A stretch of 64,000 bases of DNA. Origin: Lentzea fradiae (GTDB taxonomy: Bacteria > Actinomycetota > Actinomycetes > Mycobacteriales > Pseudonocardiaceae). Below the pieces are notes generated by a model that did no database searches, had not been told where the DNA came from, and was given only the letters and a program-made list of their open reading frames with translations. Location of the stretch: NCBI RefSeq assembly GCF_900100955.1, contig NZ_FNCC01000009.1, forward strand, positions 310,001 through 374,000. The letters run 5' to 3'. Below are positions 34,696 to 44,210 of the stretch, piece after piece. Made by a program: the position numbers and the translations under genes. The first letter of the stretch is position 1, and each line of letters begins with the position of its first letter.

Positions 34696-35694
34696 GTGCT
34701 GGAGATCAGCGGACTCACGTGGGCGGGGACGATCGGGCTGATCGTCCTGCTGCTGGCGGTGGACCTCGTGCTCGCCGCCGTGCGGCCGCACCGGGTCGGG
34801 TTCCGCGAGGCCACGCTGTGGTCGGTGTTCTACATCCTCGTCGCCGTCGGGTTCGGCGTGTGGTTCGCGAGCGCGTACGGCGGCAGCGCGGGCACCGAGT
34901 ACTTCGCCGGCTACATCGTCGAGAAGAGCCTCTCGGTCGACAACCTGTTCGTCTTCGTGATCATCATGACGACGTTCTCGGTGCCCGAGGAGCACCAGCA
35001 CAAGGTGCTGACGTTCGGCATCGTGCTGGCCCTGATCATGCGCGGCATCTTCATCGCCGTCGGCGCCACGCTGCTGTCGTTGTTCTCGTTCATGTTCCTG
35101 GTGTTCGGACTGCTGCTCATCTTCACGGCCGTGCAGCTGTTCCGGCACCGCGACGAGGACCCGGACGTCGAGAACAACATCGTCGTGACGACCGCGCGCA
35201 AGCTCCTGCCCGTCAGCGAGGACTACGTCGGCGGCAAGATCTTCACCAAGATCGACGGCAAGCGGCTCGCGACGCCGCTGTTCGTGGTGCTGGTGGCGAT
35301 CGGCGGCGTCGACCTGCTGTTCGCGCTCGACTCGATCCCCGCGGTGTTCGGCGTGACCGAGGAGCCGTTCATCGTGTTCGCCGCGAACGCGTTCGCGCTG
35401 CTGGGCCTGCGCGCGTTGTTCTTCCTCGTCAAGGGCCTGCTGGACCGGCTGGTCTACCTGTCCGTCGGCCTGTCGGTCATCCTGGCGTTCATCGGCGTGA
35501 AGCTGATCCTGCACTGGGCCCACGTCGACCTCTCGCCGAGCGTGCCCGAGGTGCCGACGCCGCTCAGCCTCGGCGTGATCGTGGTGATCCTGGTGGTCGT
35601 GACGGTGGCGAGCCTGGTCAAGACGCGCAACGACCCGTCTGCCAAGGCGCGCCCCGGTTCGCTGCGGGCATCGCGGAAACGCGAGCGCGACTGA
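34696..35694 (+). CDS. TerC-family integral membrane protein (Alx/MeeF type)
   Basis: A 332-residue membrane protein with about nine helices. It carries the paired acidic TerC motifs VEKSLSVDNLFVFVIIM and LFALDSIPAVFGVT, and the intervening cytoplasmic loop with FTKIDGKR. TerC proteins are linked to manganese export and metalation of secreted proteins. GTG at 34696 has GGAGGGG 6 bases upstream, which lies in a hairpin. Its 3' end overlaps the opposing pseudokinase gene by 77 bases. Confidence 0.9.
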   Translation: MLEISGLTWAGTIGLIVLLLAVDLVLAAVRPHRVGFREATLWSVFYILVAVGFGVWFASAYGGSAGTEYFAGYIVEKSLSVDNLFVFVIIMTTFSVPEEHQHKVLTFGIVLALIMRGIFIAVGATLLSLFSFMFLVFGLLLIFTAVQLFRHRDEDPDVENNIVVTTARKLLPVSEDYVGGKIFTKIDGKRLATPLFVVLVAIGGVDLLFALDSIPAVFGVTEEPFIVFAANAFALLGLRALFFLVKGLLDRLVYLSVGLSVILAFIGVKLILHWAHVDLSPSVPEVPTPLSLGVIVVILVVVTVASLVKTRNDPSAKARPGSLRASRKRERD

Positions 35695-36469
35695 CCTGGG
35701 CGCGCGGCCTGCGGGGCTTCGGCGCGATGAGCGTCGGCGGCCCGAGCGCAGGCAGCGCGCGCACGCACTCCTGCGCGGTCGGACGGCGGGAGGCCGAGGG
35801 CGCGGTCATCGCCGCCAGCAGCCGCTGGAGGTCGAACGGCAGGTCGTCCGGCACCTCGGGGGTGGCCTGCGGACGTCCGGTGAGGCACTCCAGCAGCACC
35901 AGGCCGAGCGCGTAGACGTCGACCGCCGGGGTGATCTCCCCGCCGTGCGACTGCTCCGGCGCCTGGTAGGCGGCCGTGCCGAAGATCTGCCCCGCCAGCC
36001 GGAGACAGGCGCTGTCGGCGAGGTGGGCGAGCCCGAAGTCCGCGAGCCGCGGCGCGTTGTCGTCAGCCAGCAGCACCGTTGCGGGCCTGACCGCACAATG
36101 CACGAACCCGTGCGAGTGCACGTGCGCAAGCGCGTCAGCCAACGCCGCCCCAAGCCGCCGCACGTCGGCGACGTTGAGACTCCCCGCCGTGACGCGGTCG
36201 TGCAACGTGCGCCCCTCGACCCGTTCGAGCACCGCGTACGGCACCTCCGCGGCGGGGTCTGCGTCGAACACCCCGATCACCCCGGGGTGCGACAACCGCG
36301 CGAGCGCGCGGATCTCGTCGTGGACCCGGCGCGTGCCCGGCCGGAAGAACTTGATCGCGACGTCGCGGGCGAGCACGGTGTCCCTGCCACGGCGCACCTC
36401 GGCCCTGCCGCTCGCCGTCAGCAGCTCGCCGACCTCGTAGCGGCCGGCGAGGAGAGTTGTGTCCGGCAT
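35618..36469 (-). CDS. Ser/Thr protein kinase-like protein lacking catalytic residues (pseudokinase)
   Basis: A 283-residue cytoplasmic protein with the Hanks-type kinase fold: RYEVGELL, Lys40 in DVAIKFF, DFG at Asp144, and FGTAAYQAPEQ followed by the subdomain IX region VDVYALGLVLLECLTGRP. The catalytic loop is HCAVRPAT (from His124) in place of HRDLKPxN, so the catalytic Asp, the Lys and the Asn are all replaced. The glycine-rich loop reads TASGRAEV rather than GxGxxG. There is no transmembrane segment or PASTA domain. It may act as a scaffold or ligand sensor. ATG 36469 is used; ATG 36505 is an alternative adding 12 residues. Confidence 0.78.
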   Translation of the reverse strand: MPDTTLLAGRYEVGELLTASGRAEVRRGRDTVLARDVAIKFFRPGTRRVHDEIRALARLSHPGVIGVFDADPAAEVPYAVLERVEGRTLHDRVTAGSLNVADVRRLGAALADALAHVHSHGFVHCAVRPATVLLADDNAPRLADFGLAHLADSACLRLAGQIFGTAAYQAPEQSHGGEITPAVDVYALGLVLLECLTGRPQATPEVPDDLPFDLQRLLAAMTAPSASRRPTAQECVRALPALGPPTLIAPKPRRPRAQVSRARVSAMPAANRGAPWQTGRCAS

Positions 36470-36590
36470 GGTCGAGGATTCCCCCCGGACGGGTGATCCA
36501 ATCATGGCCCCTCGTAACGATTTCGCCTCGTGGCTGGTGTCGTTCTCGCGGCCGCATTCATTTCCGTCCACGAGAACGAGGTGAGAAATC

Positions 36591-37001
36591 GTGCGTGCGA
36601 TTCCGGTGTTCGTGATGAGTGCCGTCGCGACAATGGCCTTCGCATTTCCGGCCTCGGCGGCGGCGATCGACGCTTCCGTCGCGCTGCAACCCCAGGCGAG
36701 GCTGGAGGCACGCGGCGCCGCCGTCACCGTGCCCATGCGCGTGATGTGCGCGAACGGCGCTTCCGGGTCGCTGTGGGTGCAGGTCACGCAGAACGTGCGG
36801 GGCGAGCTCGCGGTCGGCGACAGGTACGCGCCGAGCGTTCCGTGCAGCGGTCGGTTCCACAAGGTCGACGTGACCGTGGTGTCGCGCACGAAAGCGTTCC
36901 GGCCGGGGGTGGCTTTCACTTCCGCGACTTTGAACGTCTTCCTGGCGCCGGACGGTTCCGGCGTCGCGGAGGAGAACCGGGAAATGACGATCGTCCGGTA
37001 G
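36591..37001 (+). CDS. Small secreted protein of unknown function
   Basis: A 136-residue product from GTG 36591 with GAGGTGA upstream. Residues about 1-24 are a signal peptide ending PASAAA. The mature part is rich in beta-prone stretches (AAVTVPMRVMCANGASGSLWVQVTQN) with two cysteines, Cys53 and Cys84 or thereabouts, spaced for one disulphide. It resembles short Ig-like secreted proteins common in actinomycetes. No function is recognised. It is divergent from the pseudokinase and ends at a hairpin terminator. Confidence 0.72.
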   Translation: MRAIPVFVMSAVATMAFAFPASAAAIDASVALQPQARLEARGAAVTVPMRVMCANGASGSLWVQVTQNVRGELAVGDRYAPSVPCSGRFHKVDVTVVSRTKAFRPGVAFTSATLNVFLAPDGSGVAEENREMTIVR

Positions 37002-37012
37002 CTCGTCCGGGT

Positions 37013-37039
37013 GGCTGAGCCGGATGGACCGGCTCAGCC
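37013..37039. terminator. Bidirectional hairpin terminator
   Basis: Perfect 11-base-pair stem (arm GGCTGAGCCGG) with a 5-base loop between the small secreted protein and the convergent LacI gene. Confidence 0.7.
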
Positions 37040-37043
37040 GCTG

Positions 37044-38057
37044 TCAGGGCTGCCGCCGCACCGCCGTCGACGCGCGGACCACCAGCTCCGGCTGAAACTT
37101 CACGTGCCGGTGCTCGTGCCCGGGCTCGTTCTCCCCCAGCAACAACCGCGTCGCCGTCCGCCCGAGCTGTTCCCGAGGCTGCCGCACCGAGGTGAGCGGC
37201 ACGGCGGCAGCCGCCGCGAACTCGATGTCGTCGTACCCCACCACGGCGAGGTCGTCCGGCACCCGCAGGCCCTGCTGCGTCATCGACTGCAACAACCCGA
37301 GCGCCAGCAGGTCGTTGGCGCAGAACGCCGCCGTGGGCCGACGCGACGAGGGCAGGCCGACGAGCCGCTCCCCCGCGTTGCGGCCCTCCCCCACCTGCAG
37401 GCCCCTGGTCTCCAGGAACGTCAGCGCGTCGGCGGGCAGTCCGGCGGCCTCCACCGCGCGCAGCGCGCCTTCGCGGCGGTCGCGCACCTGCTGGATCGAC
37501 AGGGGGCCGCCGACCATCGCCATGCGGGTGTGGCCGTTCTCGATCAGGTGAGTGACGGCCAGTTCGCCGCCGAGCACGTCGTCCACGGCCACCGAGCAGC
37601 GCGTGCCGTCGGTCGCGCCGCGGTCGACCAGCACCACGGGTGTGCCGCGGTCGAGGAGCTGGGCGCTTTCGGCGTCCACCGGGGTGATGAGGATGCCCTC
37701 GACGCGTTGTTCGTGCAGGAGTTCGAGGTACTCGCGTTCGCGGTTGCCGTCGGAGGCGCTGTTGCACAGGAACAACGCCAAACCGGCGTCGCGGGCCGCG
37801 TCCTCCACGCCACGGGCCACGTCGGTGAAGAACGGGTTCGCGGCGTCGAGCACGACGTAGGCCAAGACGCGGCTGCGGCCCGCCCTGAGCTGGCGGGCGG
37901 ACTCGTTGCGGACGAAGCCGAGCTCCTCGATCGCGGCCAGGACCCGCTGGCGGGTCGCGGGGGCGACCACGTCGGGGCGGTTCAGCACGTTCGAGACCGT
38001 CGCGTTCGACACGCCGGCGTGCTGCGCGACGTCGCGGATGCCCACTGACGGCTTCAC
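37044..38057 (-). CDS. LacI-family repressor of rhamnose genes
   Basis: A 337-residue repressor with HTH GIRDVAQHAGVSNATVSNVL, hinge NESARQLRAG and effector core ending VVGYDDIEFAAAAAVPLTSVRQP. GTG at 38057 has AAGGAG 6 bases upstream. It is divergent from the rhamnose operon with two related dyads between. The same operator core precedes the GH78 rhamnosidase at 52170-52181. I infer rhamnose or a catabolite as effector. Most known Rha regulators are AraC or DeoR types, so this is a lineage-specific solution. Confidence 0.86.
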   Translation of the reverse strand: MKPSVGIRDVAQHAGVSNATVSNVLNRPDVVAPATRQRVLAAIEELGFVRNESARQLRAGRSRVLAYVVLDAANPFFTDVARGVEDAARDAGLALFLCNSASDGNREREYLELLHEQRVEGILITPVDAESAQLLDRGTPVVLVDRGATDGTRCSVAVDDVLGGELAVTHLIENGHTRMAMVGGPLSIQQVRDRREGALRAVEAAGLPADALTFLETRGLQVGEGRNAGERLVGLPSSRRPTAAFCANDLLALGLLQSMTQQGLRVPDDLAVVGYDDIEFAAAAAVPLTSVRQPREQLGRTATRLLLGENEPGHEHRHVKFQPELVVRASTAVRRQP

Positions 38058-38069
38058 GGCGGCTCCTTT

Positions 38070-38085
38070 GTTGAAACGTGACAAC
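38070..38085. promoter_or_regulatory. Rha-type operator near the LacI start
   Basis: GTTGAAACGTGACAAC has one half identical to the consensus half GTTGAAACGT. It lies just upstream of the SD of the LacI gene on the minus strand, so it may serve autoregulation. Confidence 0.5.
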
Positions 38086-38104
38086 GAATCGTACCTCGCA
38101 ACCC

Positions 38105-38164
38105 TTGACATGGTGACGCAGCGCACCCAGAGTTCACGTAGCTCAACCGTTAAAACGTTTCAAC
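38105..38164 (+). promoter_or_regulatory. rha operon promoter and operator
   Basis: TTGACA (38105-38110), a 17-base spacer and CAGAGT (38128-38133) face the operon. The near-perfect 16-base dyad GTTAAAACGTTTCAAC (38149-38164) lies just downstream of the expected start site, where a repressor would act as a roadblock. Confidence 0.7.
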
Positions 38165-38182
38165 GAAGAGACGGAGACGGAC

Positions 38183-39682
38183 GTGGACCGACCTCCCGTG
38201 GTGGCGCTGGACGAGGTGAGCAAGTCCTTCGGCGCCGTCCGCGCGTTGTCCGGCGTGTCGTTGCGGCTGCTGCCCGGCGAGGCCCACGCCCTGCTCGGGG
38301 AGAACGGCGCCGGCAAGTCGACGCTGATCAAGACGCTGGCCGGGGTCCACCGGCCGGACGCGGGACGGGTGCTGGTCGACGGGGAGGCCGTGCGGTTCTC
38401 CGGTCCCGCCGACGCGCTGGCCGCCGGTATCGCGATCATCTACCAGGAGCCGACGCTGTTCGGGGACCTGTCGGTGGCGGAGAACGTGTTCATGGGCCGC
38501 CAGCCGCTCGGGCTCGGGCGGCGCATCGACGTGGCCGCGATGCACGCGCGGACGTCGGAGCTGTTCGCGCGCCTCGGTGTCCGGCTCGACCCGGCGCGTC
38601 CGGCGCGCGGGCTGTCCATCGCGGACCAGCAGCTCGTGGAGATCGCGAAGGCGCTGTCGTTCGCCGCGCGCGTGATCGTCATGGACGAACCCACGGCGGC
38701 GCTGTCCGCGCACGAGGTGCAGCGGCTTTTCGGTGTGGTGCAGGCGTTGCGCGACCAGGACGCCGCGGTGCTGTTCGTGTCGCACCGGCTCGGCGAGGTC
38801 TTCGAGCTGTGCCAGCGCGCCACCGTGCTGCGCGACGGCGAGTTCGTCTGGTCCGGCGGGCTGGAGGACGAGACGCCGGACTCGGTGGTGCGGCGGATGG
38901 TCGGCCGCGAGCTGTCGCAGCTCTTCCCCAAGCAGGACACGACGGCGGGCGAGGTGCTGCTGTCCGTGCGGCGGCTGACCCGCGAGGGCGTGTTCACCGA
39001 CGTGTCGTTCGACGTGCGGGCGGGCGAGATCGTCGCGTTGTCCGGACTGGTCGGCGCCGGGCGCAGCGAGGTCGCGCGGGCGGTCTTCGGCATCGACCGG
39101 CCCGACGCCGGGTCGGTCGAGGTGCGCGGGAAGAAGCTGCGGCACGGCTCCCCCACCGCCGCGATGGCCGCCGGGATCGGGTTCGTGCCGGAGGACCGGC
39201 GCCAGCAGGGCCTCGTGATGGACGCGTCGATCGAACGCAACACCGCCCTGGCCTCGCTGGGCCGGCTGTCGACGTTCGGCTTGCTGCGCGGGAAGTCCGA
39301 ACGCGCGCTGGCCGAGGACTGGGCCGTGAAGCTGCGGCTCAGGTTCGCGCGGCTCGGCGACCCGGTCGGTGTTCTCTCCGGCGGCAACCAGCAGAAGGTC
39401 GTGCTGGCCAAGTGGTTGGCGCGCAACCCGTCCGTGCTGATCGTCGACGAACCCACCCGCGGCATCGACGTCGGCACGAAGGCCGAGGTGCACCGGTTGC
39501 TCTCGGAGCTGGCGGGGCAGGGCGTGGCGGTGCTGATGATCTCCTCGGAGCTGCCGGAGGTGCTCGGGATGGCCGACCGCGTGCTGGTGATGCACGAGGG
39601 GCGCCTGGTGGAGGAGCTGGCCCGACACGAGACCACCGAGGAACGGGTCGCGCTCGCGGCCGCCGGGCAGGTGGCCTCGTGA
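38183..39682 (+). CDS. rhaT: Rhamnose-type sugar ABC transporter ATPase (two ABC domains)
   Basis: A 499-residue fused CUT2 ATPase. Walker [11 protein letters not shown]-loop IYQEPTL, signature-like [15 protein letters not shown] and Walker [13 protein letters not shown] make up the first domain. The second has [31 protein letters not shown] and [14 protein letters not shown] at 38183 has GGAGA upstream. First gene of the rha operon and directly behind the operator. The symbol follows the Rhizobium rhaSTPQ transporter and rests on the downstream rhamnose enzymes. Confidence 0.9.
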   Translation: MDRPPVVALDEVSKSFGAVRALSGVSLRLLPGEAHALLGENGAGKSTLIKTLAGVHRPDAGRVLVDGEAVRFSGPADALAAGIAIIYQEPTLFGDLSVAENVFMGRQPLGLGRRIDVAAMHARTSELFARLGVRLDPARPARGLSIADQQLVEIAKALSFAARVIVMDEPTAALSAHEVQRLFGVVQALRDQDAAVLFVSHRLGEVFELCQRATVLRDGEFVWSGGLEDETPDSVVRRMVGRELSQLFPKQDTTAGEVLLSVRRLTREGVFTDVSFDVRAGEIVALSGLVGAGRSEVARAVFGIDRPDAGSVEVRGKKLRHGSPTAAMAAGIGFVPEDRRQQGLVMDASIERNTALASLGRLSTFGLLRGKSERALAEDWAVKLRLRFARLGDPVGVLSGGNQQKVVLAKWLARNPSVLIVDEPTRGIDVGTKAEVHRLLSELAGQGVAVLMISSELPEVLGMADRVLVMHEGRLVEELARHETTEERVALAAAGQVAS

Positions 39683-40713
39683 CGGCGACGGCCACCGCAC
39701 CCTCCCGCCGCACCGCGGCCCGGCGCCTCACCACCCGCGTGGGCCGCGTCCGCGAGCTCGGCATCGTCGTGGCGCTGGCGCTCGTCGTCATCCCCACCGC
39801 GATCGTGAACCCGCGGTTCGTCCAGCCCCAGAGCCTGCGCGACCTCGCGCTCAACGCCTCGATCGTCGCGCTGCTCGCGGTGGGCCAGACGCTCGTCGTG
39901 ATCACCCGCAACGTCGACCTGTCGGTGGGCTCGGTGCTCGGCCTGTCGGCGTTCCTGACGGCGCAGCACTTCGCCGACCACCCCGGCACCCCGCTGCTCG
40001 CGGGCATCGGGTTCGGCGTCGCCACCGGGTTCGCCTGCGGGCTGCTCAACGGCCTGCTGGTGGCGCTGGGCAACGTCCCCAGCCTCGTTGTGACGCTCGG
40101 CACCCTGTACGTCTTCCGCGGCGTCGACTACGCGCTGGCCCAAGGGCGGCAGGTCAACGCCTCCAACCTCCCCGACGCGCTGCTGGACCTCGGCGGCAGC
40201 CGGGTCCTCGGCGTTCCCGTGCTCGTCCTGGTCACCGTCGCGGTGATCGTGGTCGCCGCCGTGTACCTGCGCTCCTACCGGTCGGGCCGCGAGCTGTACG
40301 CGATCGGCTCGAACCCGGAGGCGGCCACGCTCGCGGGCATCCCCGTCGCCCGGCGCACCCTCACCACGTTCGTCCTTTCCGGACTGATCGCGGGCCTCGC
40401 CGGTGCGCTCTGGGTCGCGCGATACGGCACGGTCGACGCGGCGGCGGGCACCGGGCTGGAGCTCCAGGTCGTCGCCGCGGTGGTCGTCGGCGGCGTGGCG
40501 ATCTTCGGCGGGTCGGGGACGGTGGCGGGGGCGGCGCTCGGCGCGCTGCTGCTGGGCACGATCACGAGCTGCCTGGTGGTGCTGCAGATCCCGGCGTTCT
40601 GGCAGCAGGCCATCTCCGGGGCGCTCCTGCTGAGCGCCATCACGGTCGACCGGCTGCTCGCGCTCCGGCTCGCGAAGGCGTTGCGCACCACGGAAGGGAC
40701 GAGCCATGCGTAA
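39679..40713 (+). CDS. rhaP: Rhamnose ABC transporter permease 1
   Basis: A 344-residue CUT2 permease with a basic N-terminus, then eight to ten helices. The motif [19 protein letters not shown] and [25 protein letters not shown] are present. GTG 39679 overlaps the ATPase stop (GTGA). Its TAA overlaps the next permease by 8 bases. Confidence 0.88.
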   Translation: MTATATAPSRRTAARRLTTRVGRVRELGIVVALALVVIPTAIVNPRFVQPQSLRDLALNASIVALLAVGQTLVVITRNVDLSVGSVLGLSAFLTAQHFADHPGTPLLAGIGFGVATGFACGLLNGLLVALGNVPSLVVTLGTLYVFRGVDYALAQGRQVNASNLPDALLDLGGSRVLGVPVLVLVTVAVIVVAAVYLRSYRSGRELYAIGSNPEAATLAGIPVARRTLTTFVLSGLIAGLAGALWVARYGTVDAAAGTGLELQVVAAVVVGGVAIFGGSGTVAGAALGALLLGTITSCLVVLQIPAFWQQAISGALLLSAITVDRLLALRLAKALRTTEGTSHA

Positions 40714-41665
40714 CCTCCTGCGGTGGGAGACCGCGTTGGTGTTCCTGCTGGTCGTGGTGGCGCTGGCTGGTCAGGTGAGCACGGACGGCTCGTTCCTGTC
40801 CGGCGGCAACCTCTTCTACCTCGGCCTCGACATCGCGGAGATCGCGCTCATCGCGTTACCGCTCACGCTCGTGATCGTGGCGGGCGAGATCGACCTCTCG
40901 GTGGCCTCCGTGCTCGGCCTGTCCAGCGCGCTGATCGGCTGGCTGTGGAACGCGGGCTGGTCGCTGGAGACGATCCTGCCGGCCGTGATCGTCGCGGGAG
41001 CCTTGTGCGGGGCGGTCAACGGGCTGCTGGTGACGCGGCTCGGCCTGCCGTCGCTCGCCGTCACCATCGGCACGCTCGCCCTCTACCGGGGTCTCGCGCT
41101 GGTCGTGCTGGGAGACACCGCGGTCGCGGACTTCCCGGCGAGCTACACGTCGTTCGGCACCACCCCGATCCCCGGCACCGACATCCCGTACCCGATCGCG
41201 CTCGCCGCCGTGCTCGCGGTCCTGTTCGGCATCGCGCTGCACGCCAGCTCGTTCGGCCGGGCCGTCTTCGCGATCGGCGCCAACGAGGAGGGCGCGCGGT
41301 TCTCCGGCATCCGGGTCAAGCGCGTTAAGCTGACCCTGTTCGTGCTCGCCGGCGCGGTGGCCGCCATCGCGGGCATCGTCTACACGTTCCGCTTCTCCAG
41401 TGCCCGCGCGGACAACGGCGTCGGGCTCGAGCTGGCCGTCGTCGCGGCGGTCCTGCTCGGCGGCGTGTCCATCTTCGGCGGCAAGGGGACGCTCTTCGGC
41501 GTCCTCGCGGGTGTGCTGCTGCTCGGCGGCCTGCGCAACCTGCTGATCCTGCAGGACACCTCCACCGAGGTCCTCACCATCGTCACCGGCTTGCTGCTGC
41601 TGGTGAGCGTTCTCGCTCCCTCGATCACCCGACGCGTCGGAACTCTGCGAAAGGCCGCGCCATGA
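40706..41665 (+). CDS. rhaQ: Rhamnose ABC transporter permease 2
   Basis: A 319-residue CUT2 permease with VAGEIDLSVASVLGLSSAL and VVAAVLLGGVSIFGGKGTLFG. It overlaps both neighbours. Two different permeases for one system is the usual state for rhamnose and autoinducer-2 type importers. Confidence 0.88.
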   Translation: MRNLLRWETALVFLLVVVALAGQVSTDGSFLSGGNLFYLGLDIAEIALIALPLTLVIVAGEIDLSVASVLGLSSALIGWLWNAGWSLETILPAVIVAGALCGAVNGLLVTRLGLPSLAVTIGTLALYRGLALVVLGDTAVADFPASYTSFGTTPIPGTDIPYPIALAAVLAVLFGIALHASSFGRAVFAIGANEEGARFSGIRVKRVKLTLFVLAGAVAAIAGIVYTFRFSSARADNGVGLELAVVAAVLLGGVSIFGGKGTLFGVLAGVLLLGGLRNLLILQDTSTEVLTIVTGLLLLVSVLAPSITRRVGTLRKAAP

Positions 41666-42726
41666 AGACACGCTCGTTGCTCGCTCTGGTGATGACCGGG
41701 GCGGTCGCTCTCACCGCCTGCGGTGGCGGCACCACCAAGGACAGCGCCGCCCAGGAGACGGGCGGTGCCACCAACGCCGCCAAGGCCGACCCGAACGCGC
41801 CGCTCAAGGAAGGTCTGAAGATCACCTTCCTGCCCAAGCAGGTCAACAACCCGTACTTCACCGTGGCGCAGAAGGGCGCGGAGAGCGCGGGCACGGCGGT
41901 CAAGGGCGAGGTGAAGGCGACCGGCCCGTCCGACGCCGCCGCCTCGTCGCAGGTCACCTACATCAACACCGCGGCGCAGCAGAGGCAGGACGCGCTGGTG
42001 ATCTCCGCGAACGACGCCAACGCCGTCGCGCCCGCGTTGAAGACCGCGCGCTCCCAGGGGCTCAAGGTCGTCACGTTCGACTCCGACGCCGCGCCGGACG
42101 CCAGGGACGTCTTCATCAACCAGGCCACCTCCGACGAGATCGCGGCGGGCCAGGTGAAGCTGATCTCGGAGGCGGTCGGCGGCAGCGGTGAGATCGCGAT
42201 CCTGTCCGCGACCCCGAACGCCACCAACCAGAACGCGTGGATCGAGGTCATGAAGACCGAGCTGGCGAAGCCCGAGTACTCGGGTCTGAAGCTGGTGGAG
42301 ACCGCGTACGGCAACGACGACGACCAGACGTCGTTCCAGAAGACCCAGGGCCTGTTGCAGGCGCACCCGGACCTCAAGGGCATCATCTCGCCCACCACGG
42401 TCGGCGTCGCGGCGGCGGCGCGCTACCTCAGCTCGTCGGAGTACAAGGGCAAGGTCCAGCTGACCGGTCTGGGCACGCCCAACCAGATGCGCAAGTTCGT
42501 CCAGGACGGCACCGTGAAGTCGTTCGCGCTGTGGGACCCGAGCAAGCTCGGCTACCTCGCCACCTACACCGCCGCCGCGCTCGCGTCCGGCCAGATCACC
42601 GGTGCCGAGGGCGAGAAGTACCAGGCGGGCGACCTCGGCGAGTACACGATCGGCGCGAAGGGCGAGGTCGTCCTCGGCCCGCCGACGGTGTTCACCAAGG
42701 ACAACATCGACCAGTTCGACTTCTGA
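41662..42726 (+). CDS. rhaS: Rhamnose ABC transporter binding lipoprotein
   Basis: A 354-residue lipoprotein with lipobox LTAC (Cys20 region), then LKITFLPKQVNNPYFTVAQKGAE, typical of RhaS. Other marks are NDANAVAPALKTARSQGLKVVTFDSD and SPTTVGVAAAARYL. ATG overlaps the permease stop (ATGA). Unlike the arabinose importer, the binding-protein gene is last among the transporter genes. Confidence 0.9.
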   Translation: MKTRSLLALVMTGAVALTACGGGTTKDSAAQETGGATNAAKADPNAPLKEGLKITFLPKQVNNPYFTVAQKGAESAGTAVKGEVKATGPSDAAASSQVTYINTAAQQRQDALVISANDANAVAPALKTARSQGLKVVTFDSDAAPDARDVFINQATSDEIAAGQVKLISEAVGGSGEIAILSATPNATNQNAWIEVMKTELAKPEYSGLKLVETAYGNDDDQTSFQKTQGLLQAHPDLKGIISPTTVGVAAAARYLSSSEYKGKVQLTGLGTPNQMRKFVQDGTVKSFALWDPSKLGYLATYTAAALASGQITGAEGEKYQAGDLGEYTIGAKGEVVLGPPTVFTKDNIDQFDF

Positions 42727-42727
42727 C

Positions 42728-43039
42728 ATGCGCGTGTGCTTCACGTTGCGGGTCCGCCCCGACCGGCTCGGCGAGTACCGGGCGCGGCACCGCGAGGTGT
42801 GGCCCGAGATGCGGGCCGCCCTCCGCGAGGCGGGGTGGCGCGACTACTCCCTCTTCCTCGCCGAGGACGGCCTGCTCGTCGGCTACCTGGAGTGCGACGA
42901 CTTCGACGCGGCGCTCGCGGCGATGGCCCGCACCGAGGTGAACGCGCGCTGGCAGGCCGAGATGGCGGAGCTCTTCGTCGGCGACGGCAACGCCGACGAG
43001 CGGATGCGGCCCCTCGACGAGGTCTTCCACCTCGACTGA
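42728..43039 (+). CDS. rhaM: L-rhamnose mutarotase
   Basis: A 103-residue cytoplasmic enzyme that interconverts alpha and beta L-rhamnose, speeding supply to the isomerase. Start ATG 42728. The family signature VRPDRLGEYRARHREVWPEM and GWRDYSLFL with the C-terminal PLDEVFHLD is complete. It starts one base after the binding-protein stop. Confidence 0.93.
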   Translation: MRVCFTLRVRPDRLGEYRARHREVWPEMRAALREAGWRDYSLFLAEDGLLVGYLECDDFDAALAAMARTEVNARWQAEMAELFVGDGNADERMRPLDEVFHLD

Positions 43040-43055
43040 CGCTTTGGGGAGAACG

Positions 43056-44210
43056 ATGAGTGTGAAGGACGCGCTGCGCGAGCAGCGGATCGAGACCCCG
43101 TCGTGGGCCTACGCCAACTCGGGCACCCGGTTCAAGGTGTTCGCGCAGCAGGGGGTGCCGCGCACGCCGTACGAGAAGATCGACGACGCTGCGGTGGTGC
43201 ACCGGCTGACCGGGGTCGCGCCGACCGTCGCGCTGCACATCCCGTGGGACAAGGTCGACGACTACGGCAAGCTCGCGTCGTACGCGCGTGACCGCGGAGT
43301 CGCGTTGGGGGCCATCAACTCCAACGTGTTCCAGGACGACGACTACAAGCTCGGCAGCGTCTGCCACCCCGACCCGGTGGTGCGACGCAAGGCGCTCGGG
43401 CACCTGCTCGACTGCGTGGACATCATGGACGCCACCGGGTCCCGCGACCTCAAGCTGTGGTTCGCCGACGGGCTCAACTACCCGGGGCAGGACAACATCC
43501 GCGCCCGCCAGGACAGGCTCGCCGAGGCGTTGCACGAGACGTACGCACGGCTCGGCTCGGACCAGCGGATGTTGCTGGAGTACAAGCTCTTCGAGCCCGC
43601 GTTCTACGTCACGGACGTGCCGGACTGGGGCACGGCGTTCGCGCACTGCCAGCAGCTCGGCGACAGGGCGCAGGTCGTGATCGACACCGGGCACCACGCC
43701 CCCGGCACGAACATCGAGTTCATCGTGTCGTTCCTGCTGCGGGCGGGGAAGCTCGGCGCGTTCGACTTCAACTCGCGCTTCTACGCCGACGACGACCTCA
43801 TGGTCGGGGCGGCCGACCCGTTCCAGCTGTTCCGGATCATGCACGAGATCGTGCTGGCCGACGCGCTGAAACCCGCCGCGGGCATCGCGTTCATGCTCGA
43901 CCAGTGCCACAACCTGGAGCCGAAGATCCCGGCGATCATCCGGTCGGTGCTGAACGTCCAGGAAGCGACGGCCAAGGCGTTGCTGGTCGACCACGCGGCT
44001 TTGGACGAGGCTCAGCGGGCCGGTGACGTGCTCGGGGCGAACGCCGTGCTGATGGACGCCTACAACACCGATGTGCGGCCGTTGTTGCGGGAGCTGCGGG
44101 AGGACATGGGGCTCGACCCCGACCCGATGGCCGCGTACCGGCGGTCGGGGTACGCCGAGCAGATCGTCCGGGACCGGGTCGGTGGCGAGGCCGCCGGGTG
44201 GGGTGCGTGA
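43056..44210 (+). CDS. rhaI: L-rhamnose isomerase (RhaI class)
   Basis: Isomerises L-rhamnose to L-rhamnulose. The 384-residue TIM barrel has LHIPWDKVDDYGKLASYA, KLWFADGLNYPGQDNIRARQDRL, LEYKLFEP and DTGHHAPGTNIE with metal-binding residues, and FDFNSRFYADDDLMVGAADPF. This is the Pseudomonas/actinobacterial RhaI type rather than E. coli RhaA. ATG 43056 follows GGGGAG. Confidence 0.94.
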   Translation: MSVKDALREQRIETPSWAYANSGTRFKVFAQQGVPRTPYEKIDDAAVVHRLTGVAPTVALHIPWDKVDDYGKLASYARDRGVALGAINSNVFQDDDYKLGSVCHPDPVVRRKALGHLLDCVDIMDATGSRDLKLWFADGLNYPGQDNIRARQDRLAEALHETYARLGSDQRMLLEYKLFEPAFYVTDVPDWGTAFAHCQQLGDRAQVVIDTGHHAPGTNIEFIVSFLLRAGKLGAFDFNSRFYADDDLMVGAADPFQLFRIMHEIVLADALKPAAGIAFMLDQCHNLEPKIPAIIRSVLNVQEATAKALLVDHAALDEAQRAGDVLGANAVLMDAYNTDVRPLLRELREDMGLDPDPMAAYRRSGYAEQIVRDRVGGEAAGWGA

